From assembly GCA_963801475.1 (NCBI GenBank), contig CAWDEX010000002.1, positions 868,001 to 932,000 on the forward strand: 64,000 nucleotides of DNA, read 5' to 3'. Positions 1 through 10,000 of the stretch are shown one piece after another; positions within the stretch are counted from its first letter, which is position 1, and every line of letters starts with the position of its first letter. The translations under genes and the position numbers were made by a program. The notes under the pieces were generated by a model. The model saw only the letters and a program-made list of their open reading frames with translations, made no database searches and was not told the DNA's origin. Source of the stretch: DAOMFB01 sp963801475 (GTDB lineage: Bacteria > Acidobacteriota > Thermoanaerobaculia > UBA5066).

Positions 1-162
1 GTCCTCGATGTACCGCTTCACCGCCGTGATGGCCTTCTGCGTCTCCTTCTTGTCGAGGAGGGGCTTGTAGTCGTTCGGGAGGACCTTCTCCAGGTCCTCG
101 TACCTGCCGATTCCCGGTCCCGCGAGGTCGGCTTTCTTGTCGAGCGTGTCGCTCACGGCCAT
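1..162 (-). CDS. asnA: Aspartate-ammonia ligase (asparagine synthetase A), N-terminal part
   Basis: Only the first 54 codons lie in the window; the gene runs off the left edge. The translation begins MAVSDTLDKKADLAGPG and continues with a stretch containing NDYKPLLDKKETQKAI, which matches the N-terminal signature of AsnA (N-Y-K-P-L-L then an E/D-T-x-x-A-I helix) that precedes the class II aminoacyl-tRNA-synthetase-like core. AsnA makes asparagine from aspartate, ammonia and ATP in the cytoplasm. The ATG at 162 is preceded by GGAGG about 6 nt upstream, a good ribosome site. The N-terminal extension of about 20 residues before the conserved block is slightly longer than usual. Catalytic residues are outside the window, so the call rests on the N-terminal signature alone. 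Confidence 0.75.
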   Translation of the reverse strand, partial: MAVSDTLDKKADLAGPGIGRYEDLEKVLPNDYKPLLDKKETQKAITAVKRYIED

Positions 163-351
163 GAAGCCTCCGTTCTTTCCTTCAGACTCGGCCGCGCCCG
201 AAGGATCCACGCCCTTCGCGTAGCGCCAGCCCGACGCCATCCCACGCTTCCGGGACGGGGAATTCCATGGGACATTCACACCGGTCCGGAGCCCGGGGGC
301 TCGGCGGGGCGCATCCGCGCGGGCCCGCCCCGTCGTACTGTCCAGGAAGCG

Positions 352-927
352 ATGCGCGGCCCCCTCGCCCTTCTTCTCGTTCCCCTCCTCGCCATTCCGG
401 CCTGCGGCCGGATGGAGTCGAGCGGGAACGCCGCCCCGGCCGCCACGAAAGGCCCCGCCATGAGCCCGAAGATCTCCGCCTCCGGCTACGACGTCACGCC
501 GCTCTCTCCCGAGCGGGTCAAGGAGCTGGCCGCGAAGCTCACCCCCGAGGAGTACCGGATCACCCAGAAATCGGGCACCGAGCCGGCCTTCTGCGGAAAC
601 CTCCTCGACAACCACAAGGACGGCGTCTACGTCTGCGTCGTCTGCGGGCTCCCGCTCTTTTCCAGCGCCCACAAGTTCAATTCCGGCACCGGCTGGCCCA
701 GCTTCTACCGCGAGTTCGACCCCCAGCACGTTCGCCGCAAGAGGGACATCAGCTACGGAATGGTCCGCGTCGAGATCGACTGCGCCCGCTGCGGCGCCCA
801 CCTGGGGCACGTCTTCGACGACGGTCCGCCCCCGACGGGGGAGCGCTACTGCCTGAACTCCGCCTCGCTGAAGTTCCACGAGAAGGGCGAGACCCTTCCT
901 CCCGAGAGCCAGCCGGCGAAGCGCTGA
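352..927 (+). CDS. msrB: Peptide-methionine (R)-S-oxide reductase MsrB, lipoprotein form
   Basis: 191 residues. It reduces the R form of methionine sulfoxide in proteins. The MsrB core is clear: two CxxC pairs for zinc (CVVC around residue 99 and CARC around 145), TGWPSF, RCGAHLGHVF and the catalytic block GERYCLNS with the reactive cysteine near residue 167. The N-terminus (MRGPLALLLVPLLAIPAC) looks like a lipoprotein signal peptide, so the enzyme is probably anchored on the periplasmic face, repairing exported proteins. That would require a periplasmic electron donor not seen in this window. The ATG at 352 has AGGAAG just upstream. A start at 460 (MSPKISASGYDV) would give a cytoplasmic form; the lipobox makes the longer form more likely. 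It is probably monocistronic. Confidence 0.9.
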   Translation: MRGPLALLLVPLLAIPACGRMESSGNAAPAATKGPAMSPKISASGYDVTPLSPERVKELAAKLTPEEYRITQKSGTEPAFCGNLLDNHKDGVYVCVVCGLPLFSSAHKFNSGTGWPSFYREFDPQHVRRKRDISYGMVRVEIDCARCGAHLGHVFDDGPPPTGERYCLNSASLKFHEKGETLPPESQPAKR

Positions 928-995
928 CGGCCGGTCATCGTCCCTTGCTTCCTGAACCCGGGGTCTGCCCGCGCGTATAACCCGCGGAGGTTGGT

Positions 996-3758
996 GTGTT
1001 CATGAAAGCCGTCCGTCTGATCCTCGCGGCCGTCCTTCTCCTTGTCGGCCCGACGCTTCGCGCGGTCGACGTCCCCGCCACGTCGGCCGGGCGTCAGCTG
1101 GAGACCTGGCTTGCGGCCTTCAACAGCGGCGAGCGGCCGAAGCTGGAAGAGCTCCTGAAGCAGTACCGGGATCCCGAGGGGCGGACGGTGGAGGAATGGC
1201 AGCGGTTCCTGCGTCAGACGGGGGGCTTCGACCTGAGGAAGGTGGAGGAGTCCAGTTCCACCAGCCTCTCGGCCCTGGTCCAGGCGCGCGGCTCCGACCA
1301 GTTCGCCCGCCTCGCGCTCGAGGTCGAGGCCACGCCACCGCACCTCATCAGCCGGATGTCGCTCCTGGTCGCTCCCCGTCCGCCGGAGTTCGCGATACCG
1401 CGGATGTCCGAGGCCGAGGCCCTTGCCGCCGCCCGCGCCCGCGTGGACGCCCTCGCCAGGACGGGACGGTTTTCGGGGACCGTCCTCGTCGCGAAGAACG
1501 GGAAGATCCTCTTCTCGGAGGCTGTCGGCCTCGCCGACCGGGATGCCCGCGCCCCCAACCGCCTCGACACGAAGTTCAACCTCGGCTCGATGAACAAGAT
1601 GTTCACGGCCGTCTCCATCGCCCAGCTGGCCCGGCAGGGGAAGCTCCGCCCCTCCGACCCGCTCGGGAAGTTCCTCCCCGACTACCCGAACGCCTCCGTC
1701 CGGGACGTCACCATCGAACAGCTCCTGACGCACCGGGGCGGTACCGGCGACATCTTCGGGCCGGAGTTCGACGCGCACATCGCGGAATTGAAGGACCCCA
1801 AGGACTACATCGCCCTTTACGGCCGGCGTGCGCCGGCGTTCCCGCCGGGGAGCCGCTTCGAGTACAGCAACTACGGCTTCGTCCTCCTCGGCGCCATCGT
1901 CGAGAAGGTCTCGGGGATGTCCTACTACGACTACGTCCGGAAGAGCATCTACGGGCCGGCCGGCATGACGAACAGCGACTCGTACCTGAAAACCGACAAG
2001 GTCCCGAACATGGCGGCGGGCTACACGAGCGAAGAGGGGCCGGCCCTTCAGGACAACTACGACTCACGCCCGATGCGCGGCTCGCCGGCCGGCGGGGGCT
2101 ACTCCACCGCACCGGATCTCCTTCGCTTCGCGACGGCTCTCACGTCCCACAAGCTCCTGAACGCCGAGTACACGGCCCTCGTCACGACGGGGAAGACCGA
2201 GGCGCCGGGGCGGGGGAAGTACGCGTGGGGCTTCGTCGATTCGATGGAGTTGGGCACCCGCTCCATCGGGCACGGCGGCGGCGCTCCCGGCATCAACGCC
2301 GAGCTCCGGATCTATCCCGACTCGGGCTACGTCGTCGCCGCGATGGCGAACCTCGATCCCCCTTCCGCGACGAACGTCTCTGCCTTCATCGGCGCGCGGC
2401 TGCCGGCGGCGTCCGCCGCGCTGAAACCCCACGAAGCCGACGCCCGCGAGATGCTTCGCCGCACCGTCGCCATCAAGTCCTCCGCCGGCCTCGGGCAGGT
2501 GCCTGCCGTGGCGGAGTACCTCGCCGCCCGCTTCCGCGCCGCGGGCTTCCCGGTGGAGGATGTCCACGTCCTGCCGCTGGGTGAAACCGCCTCGCTCGTG
2601 ATCCGCTATCGCGGCCAGGCCCCGGCCGGCACGCCGAAAGGAAAGCCGATCGCCCTCCTCGGCCACATGGACGTCGTCACGGCCAGACCCGAGGACTGGA
2701 AACGCGACCCGTTCACCCTGATCGAGGAGAGCGGTTACTTTTTCGGGCGCGGCACCTCCGACGACAAGGGGAGCGTCGTCGCCATCACGTCGGCCGTCCT
2801 GCGCCTTAGGGCCGAGGGCTTCGTGCCGACCCGCGACCTGGTTCTCGTCTTCACCGGCGACGAGGAGACGGGGATGGAGACCGTGCAGGACCTCCTGAAG
2901 AACCACCGCGACCTCGTCGACGCCGAGTACGCGCTGAACGGCGACGCGGGGGGCGGCACGCTCTCCGAGGAGGACGGCCGGCCGCTCGCCTACGGCCTTC
3001 AGACCGCCGAGAAGACCTACGCGACGTTCGAATTGACCGCGAAGAACCCGGGAGGACACAGCTCGCTCCCGCGGAAGGACAACGCCATCTACGACCTCGC
3101 GGACGCGCTCGAGACGGTGAAGGCCTATCGCTTCCCGGTGACGTGGAACGACACGACGCTCGCCTGGTTCCGTTCCGCGGGTGCGACCACCCCGGGCTCT
3201 CGCGGAGAGGCGATGCGCCGCTTCGCCGCGAACCCGCGTGACACGGCGGCTTCGGACGCTCTCTTCGACAGTCCCCCCGACGTCGGGGCCACCCGGACCA
3301 CCTGCGTCGCCACGATGCTCCGGGCCGGCCATGCCGAGAACGCCCTTCCGCAGTCGGCCACGGCCACCGTCAACTGCCGGATCTTCCCGGGGGTGAAGGT
3401 GGAGGACGTCCGCGTCGAGCTGCAGCGCGTGGCGGGGGCCGCCGTCACCGTCACGACGGTGGGACATCCGCAGGCCAGCGACGCCTCGCCCCTTCGTCCC
3501 GACGTCCTCGCGGCGGTGACGAAGGTGGTCCAGTCGATGCACCCGGGCGTCCCCGTCTCCCCGATCCAGGAGTCCGGCGGGACGGACGGGCTCCACTTCC
3601 GCGCCGTCGGAATTCCGTCCTACGGCGTCGGCGAGATCTTCATGAAGGAGAGCGACGTCTTCGCCCACGGACTCGACGAGCGGATCCCGGTGGCGGCCTT
3701 CTACGACGGCCTCGAGCACTGGTACCGGCTGCTGAAGGAGGTCGCCGGCCCGCGCTGA
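996..3758 (+). CDS. Secreted fusion of a beta-lactamase-fold serine hydrolase and an M20 metallopeptidase
   Basis: 920 residues in one frame. After a signal peptide (about residues 3-23) comes an N-terminal region of about 130 residues typical of secreted serine hydrolases. A class C beta-lactamase/PBP-like domain follows, with the nucleophile motif SMNK near residue 198, YSN near 289 and HGGGAPG near 426. The second half is an M20-family exopeptidase: metal-binding GHMDVV near residue 556, GTSDDKG near 588, GDEETG near 622, the dimerisation-type PGGHSS stretch near 687 and ESGGTDGLHFR near 858. Both catalytic sets look intact. The likely role is hydrolysis of peptides or D-amino-acid peptides in the periplasm or outside; the substrate is unknown. 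GTG 996 lies 5 nt after GGAGG (986-990); ATG 1002 is an equally usable start. A TATAAC -10-like hexamer is at 976-981. Confidence 0.85.
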   Translation: MFMKAVRLILAAVLLLVGPTLRAVDVPATSAGRQLETWLAAFNSGERPKLEELLKQYRDPEGRTVEEWQRFLRQTGGFDLRKVEESSSTSLSALVQARGSDQFARLALEVEATPPHLISRMSLLVAPRPPEFAIPRMSEAEALAAARARVDALARTGRFSGTVLVAKNGKILFSEAVGLADRDARAPNRLDTKFNLGSMNKMFTAVSIAQLARQGKLRPSDPLGKFLPDYPNASVRDVTIEQLLTHRGGTGDIFGPEFDAHIAELKDPKDYIALYGRRAPAFPPGSRFEYSNYGFVLLGAIVEKVSGMSYYDYVRKSIYGPAGMTNSDSYLKTDKVPNMAAGYTSEEGPALQDNYDSRPMRGSPAGGGYSTAPDLLRFATALTSHKLLNAEYTALVTTGKTEAPGRGKYAWGFVDSMELGTRSIGHGGGAPGINAELRIYPDSGYVVAAMANLDPPSATNVSAFIGARLPAASAALKPHEADAREMLRRTVAIKSSAGLGQVPAVAEYLAARFRAAGFPVEDVHVLPLGETASLVIRYRGQAPAGTPKGKPIALLGHMDVVTARPEDWKRDPFTLIEESGYFFGRGTSDDKGSVVAITSAVLRLRAEGFVPTRDLVLVFTGDEETGMETVQDLLKNHRDLVDAEYALNGDAGGGTLSEEDGRPLAYGLQTAEKTYATFELTAKNPGGHSSLPRKDNAIYDLADALETVKAYRFPVTWNDTTLAWFRSAGATTPGSRGEAMRRFAANPRDTAASDALFDSPPDVGATRTTCVATMLRAGHAENALPQSATATVNCRIFPGVKVEDVRVELQRVAGAAVTVTTVGHPQASDASPLRPDVLAAVTKVVQSMHPGVPVSPIQESGGTDGLHFRAVGIPSYGVGEIFMKESDVFAHGLDERIPVAAFYDGLEHWYRLLKEVAGPR

Positions 3759-3799
3759 GCAGGCCCCGGAAAGGCGCCGTTCGTCCAGAATCCCGTTCA

Positions 3800-4717
3800 G
3801 TGATCCGCCACGCGCTGCTTCTCGTCTCGCTCCTGTCGCTGAACGCGGCGGCGGCCGAGCCGGTGCGGCTGGTCATGGAAGACCAGGCGGGCCTTCCGCC
3901 GGCCGCGAGGCGGCTCTCCGGCGAGCCGCATGCCTGGGTGGCGGGGGTGATGGACCTCGTCGGTATCGCAGAGCCGGGCCCGCCCATCCGCGTCGTCCTC
4001 GCGCCGGAGTCGTCGCCGCTGGCCCGCGAGGTTCCCTCCTGGGTCTCCGGCTACACCGACGGCGTGTCGAACGTCGTCGTTCTCCTTCCCGAACGGACTC
4101 CGTCGTATCCGGACGGAGGCCTCGAGGAGGTCCTCGCGCACGAGGTCGCCCACGTCCTCATCTACCGCGCGAGCGCCGGCCGGAACGTCCCGCGCTGGTT
4201 CAACGAAGGGGTCGCCATGCTGGCCGGGCGCTCGTACCGGCTTCGGGACCAGACGCAGCTGGCGCTGGGGCTCCTGTCGGGCGAGAAGGTCCCGCTCTGG
4301 AATCTCGACGATCTCTTCCAGGGAGACCGGTGGCAGGTCGAACGCGCGTACGCGCTCTCCGGCGCTCTGGTTCAGGACCTCCTCGACCGGTACGGTACGG
4401 GGCTCCCGTCCGCCCTCTTTTCGCGCGTCGCCAGCGGGCTCTCGTTCGACGAGGCGCTCCGCCGGACGACCGGCGCCACGCTCATCGACGTCGGTGAGTC
4501 CTTCTGGGCCCGGCAGGGAGTCCTCAAGCGGTGGATCCCCGTCCTGACCAGCACGGCGGTCCTCTGGTTCGGCATTACCGTCCTGGCTGTCATGGCGGCC
4601 GTCAAACGGCGCCGCGACCGCGCGGCCGAAGCCGAGCGGCAGGCCGCCGAGGAGGCCGCTTTGCCCCCCCTGGCAGAGGGCGGCCCGCCGCCCGACGACG
4701 ACCTGCCGGTGAACTGA
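3800..4717 (+). CDS. Membrane-anchored gluzincin metallopeptidase (peptidase MA-like)
   Basis: 305 residues. A signal peptide (residues 1-20) is followed by a gluzincin zinc site: HEVAH near residue 114 (HExxH) and RWFNEG about 20 residues later, which supplies the third ligand (Glu). A single hydrophobic helix near residues 247-270 precedes a charged tail (KRRRDR then acidic), so the catalytic domain should be periplasmic and anchored by its C-terminus. The layout matches the peptidase MA-like group found in Acidobacteriota and Deltaproteobacteria; the substrate is unknown. The GTG at 3800 has no clear ribosome site. A CAGAAT hexamer at 3786-3791 sits only 8 nt upstream, so the message may be leaderless. 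It is 41 nt after the preceding fusion peptidase gene and is convergent with the next gene, 6 nt away. Confidence 0.8.
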   Translation: MIRHALLLVSLLSLNAAAAEPVRLVMEDQAGLPPAARRLSGEPHAWVAGVMDLVGIAEPGPPIRVVLAPESSPLAREVPSWVSGYTDGVSNVVVLLPERTPSYPDGGLEEVLAHEVAHVLIYRASAGRNVPRWFNEGVAMLAGRSYRLRDQTQLALGLLSGEKVPLWNLDDLFQGDRWQVERAYALSGALVQDLLDRYGTGLPSALFSRVASGLSFDEALRRTTGATLIDVGESFWARQGVLKRWIPVLTSTAVLWFGITVLAVMAAVKRRRDRAAEAERQAAEEAALPPLAEGGPPPDDDLPVN

Positions 4718-4723
4718 TCGCCG

Positions 4724-6757
4724 TCAGGGCTTCGGTGCCGGACTCGCCGCCTCTTCGAAGACGTACTCGTGCTGGGCGTCGCGCATGACGAGCCGGCGCT
4801 TGCCGTCCTTGTCCGCCACCACCCATTCGAATCCCCCGAGCGTCGGGTCGACCGTGATGAACGAGATCGTCCCGTCGTCGTTCTTCCGCGAGGCGACCGT
4901 GCTCTTCCACTCGCCCACGTCGAAGACCGTGGCGCTTCCCTCCCTGACGACCTTCACCTTGCCCAGAGCCTGGCTCACGTAGCGCGGGGCCAGCTTCGCG
5001 GCCTCGGCCGGGTCCGCCGGGACGACGAGCCGCTCGCGCTCCTTCGCGATGGCGGCCTTCCGCTGCCCCGCGGTGACGTTCAGCACCTGCTCGGCCTCGG
5101 GCTTCCCGTCGAAGAGGACCTCGAGCAGGCGGCGCAGGAGCGGCGCGCGCAGGTAGACCCCCGAGTCGGAGTTCGTCAGGATGACCATTCCCACGCCCTG
5201 CTCCGGAAGCCAGGCCATGTCGCTGTGGTAGCCGGCGAGGTCTCCGCCGTGGTGGACGACCGGGACCCGGTACTTCGTGTCCACCATCAGGGCCATCCCG
5301 TACGTGGCGTCCTCGCTCAGGAGAATCTGCGGCTTCCGCCTCGCGAGGAGGTTCTCCTCGGAGACCAGGCGCTTTCCGTTCGGGAGCATCCCCTTCGCCA
5401 GTTCCATCTCGACGTACTTCGCCAGCTCCCGCGCGCTCGTCCAGACGCCCCCGGCCGGCCGGACCGGGACGACGGAGTAGTTCAGGTCCATCCGCCCCCG
5501 GACGACCTTCCCGTCCACGTCGTCGCCGTGCGGCTGGGCGACGTCGCCCTTCAGCGCCCGGGCGAAGTCGAAGGTCGTCGTCGTCATCCCCAGGGGCCCG
5601 AAGACCTTCGTCGCCATGGCCTCGTCGTAGGCGGCCCCCCACTCCCTGCCCGGGACGGCTTTCGACCCTCCGATGTAGCCGGCGGCGGCCGCCATCAGGT
5701 TGCTGTACTGGAAGACCTCGCCGAATTTGCTCGTCGGCTGCATCGTCCCGAGGAGCCTGATCGCCGAGGCGGGGGTCTCGCTCCGGTACTCGAGGAGCCA
5801 CTCCAGGTCCTGCCGCGGCATCCCGGTGCAGGCGCAGACGAGGTGCCTCACCTGCACCTGCTTCGTCGTCTCCTCGTTCCCCAGCCTGAAGGCGGGGAAG
5901 AGCTCGGTCACCGGCTGGTCCCAGCGCATCTTTCCCTCGTCCACCAGCTCGGCGAGCAGGAGCGTCGTGAGCGCCTTCGTGTTCGAGGCGGCGATGAAGA
6001 GGGTGTCCGCGTCGACCGGGTCGGGCTTTCCCAGCTCCTTCACGCCGAGGCCCCCGGCCCACACCGTCTTCCCGCCGTCGAGGAAGGCGAGGCCGACGCC
6101 CGGCACGTCGAACGTCTTCATCCCGCCGGCCACGAACTCCTTCAGCGTGACGAGGCGCTTTTCGTCCAGCGGGTTCGCCTTCTTCCCGGCGAACGACTCG
6201 CGGCTGTACCCCTTCGGCCGGAGGCTCTGGAGCACGAGGTTCGTCGGCGCGCCGCGCTTCTCGAACGTCGGCTCGGATCCGTCGAGGAGGATCACCGTCC
6301 AGGCGTCCCCGGCCCGCCACGCCATGGCGCTCACGAGGGCCCGCTCGTTGGGCGACGTCTCGTACTGATAGACCTTCCGCTCCTCCCACCCCTCGCGGGC
6401 GGTCTGCGGCATCGAGATCTTCAGGGGGCGCGCGAAGCCGGGCTTGAACGCGGCCCATCCGGCGGCGACGGCGGCGTCGGCGTCCTTCGCCGTCACGTCA
6501 ACGATCGCGACGCGCGTGTCGGGCTCGGGCGGGGCCAGGAGGACCATCGGGCCCTTCGTCGTGAGCGTCCATCCGGCCGGCGCCGTGAACGTCGCGCCCG
6601 CGGGAGTGGTGCGCGGCGTGTCTTTCTCCATGCGCTCGGACGCGGGCGCGGGGGCGGAGCCGGTGCCGGCCGGAGCGGCGGGGGCCGTCTGCTGCGCGCG
6701 GGCGGAAAGGGCCACGAGGAGCGCGAGAGCCATCGAGACGGCCGTCTGTCGAGCCAT
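4724..6757 (-). CDS. Secreted serine hydrolase, beta-lactamase/PBP-like, with an N-terminal accessory domain
   Basis: 677 residues. A signal peptide (cleavage likely after ARA near residue 21) is followed by a region of about 170 residues beginning near TFTAPAGWTLTTKG, a pattern seen in PsbP/secreted 'PAGW' domains. The class C beta-lactamase fold comes next: SNTK nucleophile motif in IAASNTKALT near residue 258, YSN in FQYSNLMAAAAG near 348, and HHGGDLAGYHSDMAWLP near 503. A C-terminal region of about 120 residues after the hydrolase domain is probably a small beta domain of the DUF3471 type (inference). Acidobacteriota carry many paralogs of this kind with unknown peptide or ester substrates. 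ATG 6757 has GAAGGAGA about 7 nt upstream. It is convergent with the metallopeptidase gene on its 3' side. Confidence 0.85.
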   Translation of the reverse strand: MARQTAVSMALALLVALSARAQQTAPAAPAGTGSAPAPASERMEKDTPRTTPAGATFTAPAGWTLTTKGPMVLLAPPEPDTRVAIVDVTAKDADAAVAAGWAAFKPGFARPLKISMPQTAREGWEERKVYQYETSPNERALVSAMAWRAGDAWTVILLDGSEPTFEKRGAPTNLVLQSLRPKGYSRESFAGKKANPLDEKRLVTLKEFVAGGMKTFDVPGVGLAFLDGGKTVWAGGLGVKELGKPDPVDADTLFIAASNTKALTTLLLAELVDEGKMRWDQPVTELFPAFRLGNEETTKQVQVRHLVCACTGMPRQDLEWLLEYRSETPASAIRLLGTMQPTSKFGEVFQYSNLMAAAAGYIGGSKAVPGREWGAAYDEAMATKVFGPLGMTTTTFDFARALKGDVAQPHGDDVDGKVVRGRMDLNYSVVPVRPAGGVWTSARELAKYVEMELAKGMLPNGKRLVSEENLLARRKPQILLSEDATYGMALMVDTKYRVPVVHHGGDLAGYHSDMAWLPEQGVGMVILTNSDSGVYLRAPLLRRLLEVLFDGKPEAEQVLNVTAGQRKAAIAKERERLVVPADPAEAAKLAPRYVSQALGKVKVVREGSATVFDVGEWKSTVASRKNDDGTISFITVDPTLGGFEWVVADKDGKRRLVMRDAQHEYVFEEAASPAPKP

Positions 6758-6829
6758 GGATGTCTCCTTCGAAGGGAAGTCTATGCCGTGAGAATCGGCC
6801 CGGGGCGAACGGGAGCTACCATCCAGCTC

Positions 6830-7045
6830 GTGCGCGCCTTCCTCGACCAGCTCTCATGGGGCGTCGTCATCGTCCTGGCCCTCACGCTGGGCCTCGCCCC
6901 CTTCCGCCCGCCCCACATCGTCGAGAAGCTCCAGATGCTCTTCCGCGGCACGCTGGTGAAGCCCCTCGACTGGTTCGACCTGCTGCTCCACGCCGCCCCG
7001 TGGGTGTTGCTGCTGGCCAAGGCGGCCGTCTCCGTCAGGCGCTGA
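6830..7045 (+). CDS. Small two-helix membrane protein of the short 'RND transporter' type
   Basis: 71 residues from GTG 6830, beginning MRAFLDQLSWGVVIVLAL. It has two hydrophobic segments (WGVVIVLALTLGLAPF and WVLLLAKAAV) separated by a loop containing HIVEKLQMLFRGTLVKPLDWFDLLLH. This pattern (P-H-x-V-E-K-L-x-M-L, then G-T-L-x-x-P-x-D-x-x-D-L) recurs in small proteins annotated as RND-transporter-associated in many proteobacteria; their function is not known. An in-frame GTG at 6788 would add 14 residues that look unlike the family; a weak GGGAG precedes 6830, so the start is uncertain. The gene converges on the 3' end of the RND permease (stops 44 nt apart), which fits an efflux-related role but does not prove it. 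Confidence 0.65.
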   Translation: MRAFLDQLSWGVVIVLALTLGLAPFRPPHIVEKLQMLFRGTLVKPLDWFDLLLHAAPWVLLLAKAAVSVRR

Positions 7046-7088
7046 CCGCCGGGACGCTCCCGCTCCGGGCCGTGGCCCGACCCTCGCT

Positions 7089-10000
7089 TCAACCCGCCGG
7101 CGCCAGCGCGGCTCCCTCCGGCCCCGCCTTGGCCCCGGTCTCCTCGGTGGCCGTGGCCGGGTGAGTCCGCGCCACGAGGACGTAGATCGACGGCACGACG
7201 AGGAGCGTGAAGGCGGTGCCGACGATCATGCCGGTGACGAGCATGATGCCGATGGAGTTCCGCGCGCCGGCGCCCGGCCCGCGGGCGAAGACGAGCGGCA
7301 GGTGCCCCATCACCGTGGCCGCCGTCGTCATCAGGATGGGACGGAGGCGGGTGCTCGCGGCCTCGACGACGGCCGGCACCTTGGCGAGGCCCTTCTCCTG
7401 GAGCGTGTTGGCGAACTCCACGATGAGGATGCCGTTCTTGGCGATGAGGCCGACGAGCGTGATGAGCCCGACCTGGCTGTAGATGTTCAGCGACGTGAGG
7501 CCGAGGAACGAGAAGAGGAGCGCCCCGAGAGCGCCAGCGGCACCGAGCCGGCCAGGATGATGAACGGGTCGCGGAAGCTCTCGAACTGGGCCGCGAGGAC
7601 GAGGTAGATGAGGATGGCCGAGAGGAGGAACGTGGCGAGGAACTTGCCCCCCTCGGTGCGCAGCTGGCGCGACTCGCCCGCGTAGTCGACGGTGAAGCCG
7701 TTCGGGAGGATCTTGGCCGCCTCGGTCTCCAGGAAGACGAGCGCCTTGTCGAGCGAGACGCCCGGCGGGATGACCCCCTGGACACGCACGGCGTTGAGCT
7801 GCTGGAAGCGCTTCAGCTCTCGCGGCTCGGTCGTCGTCTTCAGGGAGGCAAAGGTGGAAAGCGGCACGAGCTTCCCGTCGGCGCCCGTGACGTAGATCTG
7901 CCGGAGCTGGTCGGCGTTGAGGCGCTCGGCGCGCTTTACCTGCGGAATGACCTTGTAGCTCCGCCCCTGGATGCTGAAGCGGTTGACATAGTTCCCGCCG
8001 AGCATGGTGGAGAGGTCCTTCCCCGCGTCGGAGAGGTTCACGCCCTGGGCGCGCACCTTGTCGCGGTCGAAGACGACCTCGGTCTGCGGCTGGTCGAACT
8101 TGAGGTCGGAGTCGGCGTACATGAAGAGGCCGCTCTGAAAAGCCTTCCCCACGAGCTGGCCCGCCAGGCCGGCGAGCCGCTCCGGCTCGGCCGTGGAGGC
8201 AATGACGAAGTCGACGGGGAACCCGCTCCCTCCGGGGAGGGGAGGCGGGGTGAGCGAAATGACGCGGACGCCGGGGATCTTTGAGAGCTTCGCGGCCGAG
8301 AGCATCTGAAGGTCCTGGGTGGAGCGCTTCCGCGCGCTCCAGGGCTTCGTCACCATGCCGCCGAAGCCGCCGGTGGGAGACGTGATCTGGAAGATGCTCT
8401 CGCTCTCGGGAAACGACCGGTAGACGTCGGCCACCTGCGAGGCGAAGAGCTTCGTCTGGTCGAGGGTGGCGTTCGGGGCCGCCTGGATGACGCCGAAGAC
8501 GACGCTCTGGTCCTCCTTCGGCGCCAGCTCCTTTTGGGAGAAGAGGTAGAAGGGGACGATGAGGAGCGTGACGAGGACCCAGAGAGTGAGGACGACGGGG
8601 CGGTAGTTCAGGGTCGCGGCGAGCTGCCGCGCGTACGTGGCGCGGAAGAAGTCGAAGCGGCGGTTGATCCAGCCGGCAAAGCCGCGCGCGGAGTCGCCGG
8701 ACCGGAGCATCTTCGACCCCATCATCGGCGAGAGGGTGAGCGCCACGACACCCGACACGATGACGGCGCCCGCGAGCGTGAAGGCGAACTCGCGGAAGAG
8801 CGCGCCGGTGAGGCCTCCCTGGATGCCGATGGGGGCGTAGACGGCGGCGAGCGTGAGGGTCATGGCGATGATCGGCCCGACCAGCTCGCGGGCGGCGTGG
8901 ATGGCGGCGTCGAACGGCTTCTCGCCGAGATGGAGGTGCCGCTCGACGTTCTCGACCATGACGATGGCGTCGTCCACGACGAGCCCGACGGAGAGGACGA
9001 TGGCGAGGAGCGTCAGGAGGTTGATCGTGAAGCCGGCGAGGAACATCAGGAAGACGGCGCCGACGAGGGAAACGGGGATGGCGACGACCGGGATCACGAC
9101 CGAGCGGTACGAGCCGAGGAAGAGGAAGATGACGGCGATGACGATGAGGAGCGTTTCGGTGAGGGTCTTCAGCACCTCGTCGATGGCGTCCTGGATGTAG
9201 GCCGTGGAGTCGTACGGGATCCCGACCTTCATGCCGGCCGGGAGCTGCGCCCGGATCTCGGGGATGACCTCGCGGACCCGCTTGATGACCTCGAGCGCGT
9301 TGGCGTTCGGGAGGACCCAGATCCCCATGAACGTGGCGTCCTGCCCGTTGAAACGCACGTCGGACTCGTAGTCCTCCGCGCCGAGGACCACGTCGGCGAT
9401 CTCGCCGAGCCGGACGATGGATCCTCCGTCCCGCTTGACGACGAGCTGGCGGAACTCCTCGGCCGTCTGGAGGTTCGTGTTCGCGACGAGGTTCACGGAG
9501 ACCATCGAGCCCTTCGTGCGGCCGAGGGCGGAGAGGTAGTTGTTGTTCGCCAGGGCGTCGCGCACCTGCGAGGCCGAGAGGCCCAGGGCGGCCATCTTGT
9601 CCGGCTTCAGCCAGATCCGCATCGCGAACGTCCGGCTCCCCAGGATGTCGGCGCGCTGGACGCCGCTGACGGCCGCGAGTTTCGGCTGGACGGCGCGCGT
9701 CAGGTAGTCGGTGATCTGGTTCTGGTCGAGGTCCGCCGCGCTGAAGCCGATGTACATCGACGCGAACTGCGAGTCCGCAGTCTCGATGTCGATGACGGGG
9801 GCCTGCGCCTCGGGCGGGAGGTCGTTCCGCACCTGGGCGACCTTGGCCTGCACCTGCGTGAGCGCCGCGTTCGTGTCGTAGTTGAGCTTGAGGTGGACGG
9901 TGATGGTGCTGACGCCCTGCGCGCTCGACGACTCGAGGTAGTCGATGCCGTCGGCGCTGGCGATGACGCGCTCGAGGGGGGTCGTGATGAAGCCCCGCAC

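Noticed and set aside
2064..3719. Long antisense open frame (551 codons) opposite the serine hydrolase/M20 fusion
   Set aside because: It is an Arg/Gly/Asp-rich shadow of a gene with strong motifs on the other strand; at about 70 % GC such shadows are common.
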